64,000 nt of DNA from Microvirga aerilata (lineage in GTDB: Bacteria > Pseudomonadota > Alphaproteobacteria > Rhizobiales > Beijerinckiaceae), in the NCBI RefSeq assembly GCF_016743775.1, contig NZ_JAEQMY010000003.1:124001-188000 (forward strand). Reading direction: 5' to 3'. The notes beneath the pieces are model-generated. The model was not told the origin of the DNA. It saw nothing but the letters and a program-made list of their open reading frames with translations, and did not search any database. The first letter of the stretch is position 1. Each line of letters opens with the position of its first letter. Shown one piece after another: positions 58,175 to 64,000 of the stretch. Made by a program: the position numbers and the translations under genes.

Positions 58175-59599
58175 CTACAGATTAAACCACGCGGTCGCGA
58201 TCCCCAAAAAGGAGAAGAACCCGACGATATCGGTGATGCTCGTAACGAAGGGGCCTGACGAGACGGCAGGGTCGACCCCGAGGCGGTTGAGCGTCAGCGG
58301 CACGAAGATGCCCCCAAGAGCCGCGAAGACCAGGACCGTGATGAGAGCAAGGCCGATCACCACGCCCAGCTCCATCGATTGGAACCAGAGGCCTGCTAAC
58401 GCGCCCATGATGATGGCGAAAACCCCTCCGTTGAGGAGGCCGACCGCCGCCTCGCGACGGATGATGCGCCAGGCGTTGGAGCGGCCGAGCTCCCGGGTTG
58501 CGAGAGCGCGGACGGCGACCGTCATGGTCTGGGTGCCCGCATTGCCGCCCATGGAGGCGACGATGGGCATCAGGATGGCAAGCGCCACCATCTTCTCCAG
58601 GGAGCCTTCGAAGAGGCGGATGATGCTGGAGGCGACCAGCGCGGTGCACATGTTGGCGAAGAGCCAGGGAAAGCGGCTCCTCTGGATGTAGAAGATGGTA
58701 TCCGAGAGTTCTTCGTCCGACTTAACGCCGCCGAGCTGCTTGATGTCGGCGTCGGCCTCTTCTTCCAGCACGTCCACGATATCGTCGACCAGGATGACGC
58801 CCACGAGCCGGTTGGCTTCGTCCACCACTGCCGCCGAGACGAGGTTGTAGCGCTCGAACAGGCGCGCCACATCCTCCTGGTGCTGGGTCGCCTCCACCCG
58901 GTCGGGCTCGTCGTTCATGATCTCCTGGATTGTGACCGGGCGCTTGGAGCGCAGAAGCTTGTCCAGGGGCACGGCGCCCAGGAGATGCCCGGCCGGGTCG
59001 ATGACGAAGATCTCGTAGAAGGTTTCGGGCAGGTCGGCCGTGTCCCGCATGAAGTCGATCGTCTGCCCCACCGTCCAGAAGGGAGGCACGGCAATGAACT
59101 CCGTCTGCATGCGCCGGCCGGCGCTGTCTTCCGGGTAGTCCAGGGAGCGCTGGAGCGCGACGCGCTCGATGGCGGGAAGCTGATCGAGAACCTCCGCCTG
59201 CTCCTCCTCGCGCATGCTCTCGAGAATCGTGATCGCATCGTCGGAATCGAGCTCGCGCACGCCTTCCGCGACGGTCGAGGTCTCGAGCTCCTCGAGGATT
59301 TCCTCGCGAACCGCCTCATCCACCTCGGTCAAGGCGGCAAAGTCGAAGGATGCGCCGAGAAGCTCGATGAGGCGAGGGCGCTGATCCGGGTCCAGGGCTT
59401 CGAGGAGATCGCCCAGCTCGGATTCGTGGAAGTCTTCGACCAGCTTCTGCAGGCGCTCGGCCTCGGAGGCGTCGATGGCATCGGCGGCGGCGGCCAGGAA
59501 CTCCGGATTGAGCTCGCCCTCCTCGTCCCGGAAGGCCAGGACCTCGGTCTCCGGCCCGTCGGGCTGCGGAAGCGGCGTCTTGTCTTCGACTTCCATCAT
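58175..59599 (-). CDS. mgtE: Magnesium transporter MgtE
   Basis: 474 residues. An N-terminal helical domain (about 20-140, SELGDLLEALDPDQRPRLIE), two CBS domains (about 150-280), and a connecting helix ahead of five membrane helices with MPIVASMGGNAGTQTMTVAVRA (the conserved P...GGNAGTQ pore motif, cited in parts). A Mg2+-gated homodimeric channel. No magnesium riboswitch was recognised upstream. Confidence 0.95.
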   Translation of the reverse strand: MMEVEDKTPLPQPDGPETEVLAFRDEEGELNPEFLAAAADAIDASEAERLQKLVEDFHESELGDLLEALDPDQRPRLIELLGASFDFAALTEVDEAVREEILEELETSTVAEGVRELDSDDAITILESMREEEQAEVLDQLPAIERVALQRSLDYPEDSAGRRMQTEFIAVPPFWTVGQTIDFMRDTADLPETFYEIFVIDPAGHLLGAVPLDKLLRSKRPVTIQEIMNDEPDRVEATQHQEDVARLFERYNLVSAAVVDEANRLVGVILVDDIVDVLEEEADADIKQLGGVKSDEELSDTIFYIQRSRFPWLFANMCTALVASSIIRLFEGSLEKMVALAILMPIVASMGGNAGTQTMTVAVRALATRELGRSNAWRIIRREAAVGLLNGGVFAIIMGALAGLWFQSMELGVVIGLALITVLVFAALGGIFVPLTLNRLGVDPAVSSGPFVTSITDIVGFFSFLGIATAWFNL

Positions 59600-59772
59600 G
59601 AGCCGTCCTCAGAAGGTGGGTCACCGGCCTTTTAGGTGCGTGCGCAAGCCTGCGCAACGTGCCCGAAAGGCTTTGTCGGAGAATCGGTTGGCGGATGTTC
59701 CTGCAGGATCGAGGCAGGCGCTTGGGAAAACGGTTCAGGTGTCTTTCGGTGCCATGCGGCGACGGTCAACAA

Positions 59773-59797
59773 AAAAGGCCCCGTGAAGGGGCCTTTT
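59773..59797. terminator. Terminator between tRNA-Leu and mgtE
   Basis: AAAAGGCCCC / GGGGCCTTTT with loop GTGAA, flanked by A- and T-runs. On the minus strand it follows the tRNA-Leu 3' end by about 30 nt. Confidence 0.85.
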
Positions 59798-59825
59798 GTC
59801 GTCAGCACACGGGGTGCTGAAGAAT

Positions 59826-59910
59826 TGGTGCGGTCAAGAGGACTCGAACCTCCACGGGTCTCCCCGCTACCACCTCAAGGTAGTGCGTCTACCAATTCCG
59901 CCATGACCGC
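59826..59910 (-). tRNA. tRNA-Leu (GAG anticodon)
   Basis: 85 nt with encoded CCA (TGG at 59826-59828). Acceptor GCGGTCA/TGACCGC. Anticodon stem CTACC/GGTAG with loop TTGAGGT, hence GAG, reading CUC/CUU. A long variable arm, as expected for leucine. The T-loop TTCGAGT is standard. Confidence 0.97.
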
Positions 59911-59949
59911 GAACTCGTCGTCAGGAAAGGTTTTCCTGAAGAGGTCGCC

Positions 59950-59978
59950 GCTCTAGCAGATCGATTGGGGCACTGCAA
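59950..59978 (-). promoter_or_regulatory. Promoter of tRNA-Leu(GAG)
   Basis: On the minus strand: TTGCAG, 17 nt, TAGAGC (-35 at 59973-59978, -10 at 59950-59955). The -10 is 40 nt from the mature tRNA 5' end. A perfect stem TCAGGAAA/TTTCCTGA (59921-59939) lies in the 5' leader. Confidence 0.65.
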
Positions 59979-60162
59979 GCCCTTCCATGAAGCTTGGCAT
60001 CATTGAAAGGACCGAATGGCTCCGTTGCAGATCAGGGGATAGGCGATAAGCCTCTGTAACCACTATATAAGCTAAAGTTTCCGGAGCGTGAGAGTTGACC
60101 TGCGCTCCCCAAATAATGGGGCAGGCCTTCTGGTGCCGGACCCTGCACGAGAAGGTGAATCG

Positions 60163-60897
60163 GTGTCGAACCTGCGAGACGGCTTGGCCAAACAATTTTA
60201 CGCCGAAGGCGGCTCCGAGCCTGTGGAATGGGCCATCTCCGATGGCCGCGTTCCTTATGAAGAGGCTGTTGCTTTCATGGAGGCCAGGGCCGAGGCCATT
60301 GCCGAGGGCAGGGCCCGCGAGCTGGTGTGGCTCGTGGAGCACCCGCCGCTTTACACGGCCGGCACGTCGGCCAAGGAGGCCGACCTTGTCGAGCCGGACC
60401 GCTTTCCGGTTCACCAGACGGGGCGCGGAGGGCAATACACCTATCATGGCCCCGGCCAGCGTGTGGCTTACGTGATGCTCGATCTCAAGCGCCGGGCTCC
60501 CGACCTGCGCCGCTATGTGGCCGCCCTGGAGGCGTGGCTGATCGCGACGCTCGATGCCTTCAACATCCGCGGGGAGCGGCGGGAGGATCGGGTCGGCGTC
60601 TGGGTGCGCCGGCCTGACAAGGGCGAGGCCGCCGAGGACAAGATCGCCGCCATCGGCATTCGCGTGCGCCGCTGGGCCACCTTCCACGGGGTCAGCCTGA
60701 ACGTGGAGCCGGATCTTTCCCATTTTTCCGGAATCGTTCCCTGCGGCGTCACCGAGCACGGGGTCACGAGCCTCGTCGATCTCGGCATTCCCGTGACGAT
60801 GCCCGAGGTCGATGCGGCGATGCGCAAAACTTTCGAGGATATCTTCGGGCCGACCGTCAGGGTGGAGATACCGTTGCTCCCGGGCAACGGCTCCTAG
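60163..60897 (+). CDS. lipB: Octanoyl-[ACP]:protein N-octanoyltransferase LipB
   Basis: 244 residues from a GTG at 60163, preceded by GAAGGTG; an upstream GTG at 60088 would add 25 residues and has a poorly spaced ribosome binding site. Starts lipoic-acid attachment to pyruvate and related dehydrogenases. Motifs: [32 protein letters not shown], Lys in [12 protein letters not shown], and active Cys in [14 protein letters not shown]. Confidence 0.95.
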   Translation: MSNLRDGLAKQFYAEGGSEPVEWAISDGRVPYEEAVAFMEARAEAIAEGRARELVWLVEHPPLYTAGTSAKEADLVEPDRFPVHQTGRGGQYTYHGPGQRVAYVMLDLKRRAPDLRRYVAALEAWLIATLDAFNIRGERREDRVGVWVRRPDKGEAAEDKIAAIGIRVRRWATFHGVSLNVEPDLSHFSGIVPCGVTEHGVTSLVDLGIPVTMPEVDAAMRKTFEDIFGPTVRVEIPLLPGNGS

Positions 60898-60986
60898 GAT
60901 TTTCGCCTGCGATACGGCAAGGCTTCTCCTCAACCCCGCTTCATGCTCTAAGCTGGTGCAAACGGCTGATCACTGGCGGAACTTTC

Positions 60987-61361
60987 ATGCAACGCGTCTT
61001 CCTTGCCTCCCTCGTCGCCCTGGCCGCCTCGGCCTGCGCCTACCGGCCCGAGCCGACGGAGCTTGTCAAAATCGTCGATTCGCCGGCCGATATTCGCGCC
61101 TGCACGCGCCTCGGCGAGGTCAGCCCCGTCACTCCGACGACCGGAACCCATGCGCAGGTCAATGTGGCTTTCGGCGTGACCGTCGGCCGATCGACCTTCG
61201 GCCGCGCCACCGACGATATGCTTCAGGCAACCGTCGCGCTGGGCGGCACCCACCTCTACCTGCAGCAGGTCTCTCAGGATTGGTCGCTGGTGCGCGGCAT
61301 AGCCTACCGGTGCGGGCGCGGCACTGTCCGCCAGCAAACGGTCATTCGTGCGAAAGGCTGA
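60987..61361 (+). CDS. Hypothetical small lipoprotein
   Basis: 124 residues. A signal ending in the lipobox AASAC (Cys17), followed by a compact mature domain with IVDSPADIRACTRLGEVSPV and ATVALGGTHLYLQQVSQ; two further cysteines (in RACTRL and YRCGRG) could form a disulfide. This pattern is seen in uncharacterised lipoproteins with a DUF4156-like core. No function is known. Confidence 0.8.
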   Translation: MQRVFLASLVALAASACAYRPEPTELVKIVDSPADIRACTRLGEVSPVTPTTGTHAQVNVAFGVTVGRSTFGRATDDMLQATVALGGTHLYLQQVSQDWSLVRGIAYRCGRGTVRQQTVIRAKG

Positions 61362-61473
61362 TGTGAAGCGCTGCTGATCGCGGTTGCGCGGCCTCCCTGG
61401 TTCTAGGTACTGACCTTGAGGCCCTCCGGTTCGACGCACGGGGCCGAAGACAAGAACAAGGGAGTCCGACGCC

Positions 61474-63081
61474 GTGCCCGTGATCGCCACCTCAGCCGAC
61501 CTCTCCTCGGAATCAGCGCGGGCGAACCGCGCCGCCTGGGCGGATCTGGCCCAGGACCTCCAGGCCAAGCGGCTGGCCGTAGCCGAAGGCGGTCCGGCCA
61601 AAGCCCGGGAGCGGCATCTCGCCCGCGGCAAGCTCCTGCCCCGGGAGCGCGTGATGCGCCTGCTCGATCCCGGTGCGCCCTTCCTGGAACTGGGATCGCT
61701 TGCCGCCCACGGCATGTACGAGGACGCGATCCACGGGGCCGGCATCATCACCGGCATCGGCCGGGTCGAAGGCCGCGATGTCATGATCGTCTGCAACGAT
61801 TCGACGATCAAAGGCGGCACCTACTACCCGATGACGGTGAAGAAGCACCTGCGCGCCCAGGAAGTGGCGCGCGAGAACCGTCTGCCCTGCATCTACCTCG
61901 TCGATTCCGGCGGCGCGAACCTGCCGCACCAGACTGAAGTTTTTCCCGACCGGGATCATTTCGGGCGCATCTTCTACAACCAGGCGACCCTGTCCTCGCT
62001 CGGCATCCCGCAGATCGCCTGCGTCATGGGCTCCTGCACGGCGGGCGGCGCCTATGTGCCGGCCATGTCGGACGAGACGGTGATCGTGCGCCGCCAAGGC
62101 ACCATCTTCCTCGGCGGCCCGCCCCTGGTGAAGGCGGCCACCGGCGAGGTGGTGTCGGCGGAGGATCTCGGCGGCGCCGACGTGCATGCCCGCCAGTCCG
62201 GCGTGGCGGATCATTACGCCACCGACGACGTTCATGCGCTCGCCATCGTGCGCCGCATCGTCGGCACGCTGAATACCCGCAAGAGCATCGACATTGATCT
62301 CGCCGATCCGGTGGAGCCGAAATATGCCATCGACGATCTCGACGCGATCGTGCCCACCGACCTCAAGAAGCAGTACGACATCCGCGAGGTGATCGCCCGC
62401 CTTGTCGACGGTTCCGAGTTCGACGAGTTCAAGCGCCTCTACGGCACCACCCTGGTGACGGGCTTCGCCCGGATCTGGGGCATGCCGGTGGGCATCATCG
62501 CCAATAACGGCATCCTGTTCTCGGAAAGCGCCCAGAAGGGCGCGCATTTCATCGAGCTCTGCTGCCAGCGGCGCATCCCGCTTCTGTTCCTGCAGAACAT
62601 TTCCGGCTTCATGGTGGGCCGCCAATACGAGGCGGGCGGCATCGCCAAGGATGGCGCCAAGCTGGTGACGGCGGTGGCCTGCGCCCAGGTGCCGAAGGTG
62701 ACCCTGCTGGTCGGCGGCTCGTTCGGCGCCGGCAATTACGGCATGTGCGGCCGCGCTTATTCCCCGCGCTTCCTGTTCACCTGGCCGAACTCGCGCATTT
62801 CCGTCATGGGCGGCGAGCAGGCGGCGAGCGTTCTGGCAACCGTCAGGCGCGACAACATCGAGGCCGAGGGCAAGGCTTGGACCGCGGACGAGGAGGAGGC
62901 CTTCAAGGCGCCGATCCGGGGCAAGTACGAGGAAGAGGGCTCGCCCTATTACGCCACCGCGCGCCTGTGGGACGACGGCATCATCCTGCCGTCCGAGACC
63001 CGCCGCGTGCTGGCGCTGGCCTTCTCGGCAGCCCTGAACGCGCCCATTCCGGAGACGAAGTTCGGCGTGTTCAGGATGTAG
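61474..63081 (+). CDS. mccB: 3-Methylcrotonyl-CoA carboxylase carboxyltransferase (beta) subunit
   Basis: 535 residues from a GTG. Motifs: [114 protein letters not shown]. These are the marks of MCC beta as opposed to PCC beta. Carboxylates 3-methylcrotonyl-CoA in leucine breakdown. The biotin (alpha) subunit is not in the window. Confidence 0.96.
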   Translation: MPVIATSADLSSESARANRAAWADLAQDLQAKRLAVAEGGPAKARERHLARGKLLPRERVMRLLDPGAPFLELGSLAAHGMYEDAIHGAGIITGIGRVEGRDVMIVCNDSTIKGGTYYPMTVKKHLRAQEVARENRLPCIYLVDSGGANLPHQTEVFPDRDHFGRIFYNQATLSSLGIPQIACVMGSCTAGGAYVPAMSDETVIVRRQGTIFLGGPPLVKAATGEVVSAEDLGGADVHARQSGVADHYATDDVHALAIVRRIVGTLNTRKSIDIDLADPVEPKYAIDDLDAIVPTDLKKQYDIREVIARLVDGSEFDEFKRLYGTTLVTGFARIWGMPVGIIANNGILFSESAQKGAHFIELCCQRRIPLLFLQNISGFMVGRQYEAGGIAKDGAKLVTAVACAQVPKVTLLVGGSFGAGNYGMCGRAYSPRFLFTWPNSRISVMGGEQAASVLATVRRDNIEAEGKAWTADEEEAFKAPIRGKYEEEGSPYYATARLWDDGIILPSETRRVLALAFSAALNAPIPETKFGVFRM

Positions 63082-63115
63082 CCCTAAGGGCTCTCGTCGC
63101 GGTAAAGCCGCTGGT

Positions 63116-63520
63116 CTATTCGGCTGCCTGCCTTGCGGGCTTGCGCCCTCTGGGTCTTGTTTCGCGAGCCTGGTTCTGAGCCTTGATCGCCTCCGCCTCG
63201 GCGACCGTCTTGCGGACCTCTTCATCGACGCGGCGATATTTCTCGTCGAGCTCACGCCTATGCTCCGCCTTCATGGCGGGTTCGGCGAGGTCGGTGACGC
63301 CGATCGGGTCGAAGAAGCTCATCACGGCCATGCCGGTTGCCTGAGCGTCGTGCCTTTCCCGTGTGGCCTGCGCGTCAGCCAGGGCGGCATGCACGCCGGA
63401 ACCCATGGTGTCGGGATCGACGGCAGGAGCGGCGGGAGGGGAGGCTGTTGTCTGATTGCAGGCTGTCAGAAGGGGGAGCGCCGCGAGAAACCCTAATAAA
63501 GGAAGTCGATGAAGCATCAT
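63116..63520 (-). CDS. Small lipoprotein with charged helical tail (paralogue A)
   Basis: 134 residues. Lipobox LLTAC (Cys21). The mature part has a Pro-rich start, the motif DAQATRERH and FFDPIGV, then a charged, probably coiled-coil helix (RRELDEKYRRVDEEVRKTV) and a basic tail. It is clearly related to the next gene. The function is unknown. Confidence 0.82.
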   Translation of the reverse strand: MMLHRLPLLGFLAALPLLTACNQTTASPPAAPAVDPDTMGSGVHAALADAQATRERHDAQATGMAVMSFFDPIGVTDLAEPAMKAEHRRELDEKYRRVDEEVRKTVAEAEAIKAQNQARETRPRGRKPARQAAE

Positions 63521-63653
63521 GGATGTGCCCCTGGGTTAAGGCACTCTATGCTTACCATAAGATTATTTTCTGAGCCCTCTCCAGACATATAGGTCTCGTT
63601 GCGTCATGCGCGGATCAGGGCATCCGCCCCTGCGCCAGCGGCACGAGGGGCGC

Positions 63654-64000
63654 TCAAGGATTGGGTTTGCGGCTCGGGATCGTCCGCCGGGCTGCGCTGG
63701 CTTTTTGCCGCTCCAGCCTTTCGGTTTCAGCTGCGGCGGCATCTGCTTGAGCAAGCGCCTTTGCGGATTCCTCGTCGATCCTGCGCGACTGCTCTTCCTC
63801 GATCCGAGCCTGCTCTTCCTCGATGGCAGCCACCCCGTAACCGGACAGGCCCGTCGGGTCGAAGCTTGCGGCTTGGTTGAGCGCGAACGACGTGACCCGG
63901 TGCCTTACTTGCGTGGCCTGGGCCTCATTGATGGCGGCGAGCGCACCGGAGCCGATGACGCCTGGCTCGGGCGTCACGGTCTGATTGCAGGCCGTCAGGA
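63654..64000 (-). CDS. Small lipoprotein, paralogue B (5' end beyond window)
   Basis: Open to the window end; TGA at 63654-63656. Its visible N-terminal part LTACNQTVTPEPGVIGSG follows a lipobox. It shares with paralogue A the order AC-NQT, GSG...AA...EAQAT..RH, FDPxGL, a long acidic-basic helix (EEEQARIEEEQSRRIDEES) and a basic end. Partial gene. Confidence 0.8.
   Translation of the reverse strand, partial: LTACNQTVTPEPGVIGSGALAAINEAQATQVRHRVTSFALNQAASFDPTGLSGYGVAAIEEEQARIEEEQSRRIDEESAKALAQADAAAAETERLERQKASAARRTIPSRKPNP

Noticed and set aside
59600..59772. Magnesium riboswitch ahead of mgtE
   Set aside because: No M-box-like conserved pairing was seen in the roughly 170-nt upstream region.

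Overview
The window is a high-GC alphaproteobacterial chromosome segment. The fused order rplJ-rplL-rpoB-rpoC / rpsL-rpsG-fusA-tuf / S10-spc-alpha, an Atp12-type chaperone, and separate pccA/pccB, mccB and isovaleryl-CoA dehydrogenase genes all point to Hyphomicrobiales (Rhizobiales). My best guess is a Methylobacteriaceae/Microvirga-like organism; that is inference from gene order and protein style, not a database match.

Region 1 (1-30.1 kb) is the core transcription and translation block. It holds the end of rplJ, then rplL, rpoB and rpoC with a terminator. A convergent family-4 glycosyltransferase follows; it seems to lack an internal segment. A good promoter with a ~290-nt structured leader then leads to rpsL-rpsG-fusA-tuf and the S10, spc and alpha ribosomal operons: rpsJ, rplCDWB, rpsS, rplV, rpsC, rplP, rpmC, rpsQ, rplNXE, rpsNH, rplFR, rpsE, rpmD, rplO, secY, adk, rpsM, rpsK, rpoA, rplQ. 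All are intact and on the plus strand. A REP-like double palindrome sits between rpsM and rpsK.

Region 2 (30.2-42.8 kb) holds a Deg/HtrA protease, rarA, crcB, an RluC-type pseudouridine synthase, a HAD phosphatase, an ATP12-type F1 assembly chaperone and pccB. Between the RluC gene and the HAD gene lies a ~4.4-kb accessory-looking stretch: a palindromic repeat, a small membrane-anchored protein, two GNAT acetyltransferases, a 5'-nucleotidase-like HAD protein, a divergent FtsH-type AAA protease and a 41-residue lipoprotein.

Region 3 (42.8-53.7 kb) mixes metabolic and small genes: a secreted esterase, a Cds1-like PLP cysteine enzyme flanked by repeats with terminal inverted repeats, an mhqO/mhqD-type dioxygenase-esterase pair, pccA, a gamma-glutamylcyclotransferase-like protein, acylphosphatase, rhodanese, DUF599/DUF3253 proteins and a YdcF-like protein. 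pccA and pccB together encode propionyl-CoA carboxylase although they lie 5.3 kb apart.

Region 4 (53.7-64 kb) holds an RraA-like protein, isovaleryl-CoA dehydrogenase, an RTX calcium-binding protein next to a GH25 lysozyme lipoprotein, mgtE, tRNA-Leu(GAG) with a clear promoter, lipB, a small lipoprotein, the carboxyltransferase subunit of methylcrotonyl-CoA carboxylase, and a tandem pair of related small lipoproteins cut by the window end. Isovaleryl-CoA dehydrogenase and MCC are consecutive steps of leucine breakdown.

No CRISPR array, phage, transposase, or recognisable defence or toxin-antitoxin system was found. The most notable signals are several families of short palindromic or TIR-bearing repeats, the glycosyltransferase with an apparent internal deletion, the FtsH paralogue with an altered pore loop, the RTX-lysozyme pair and the tandem lipoproteins.
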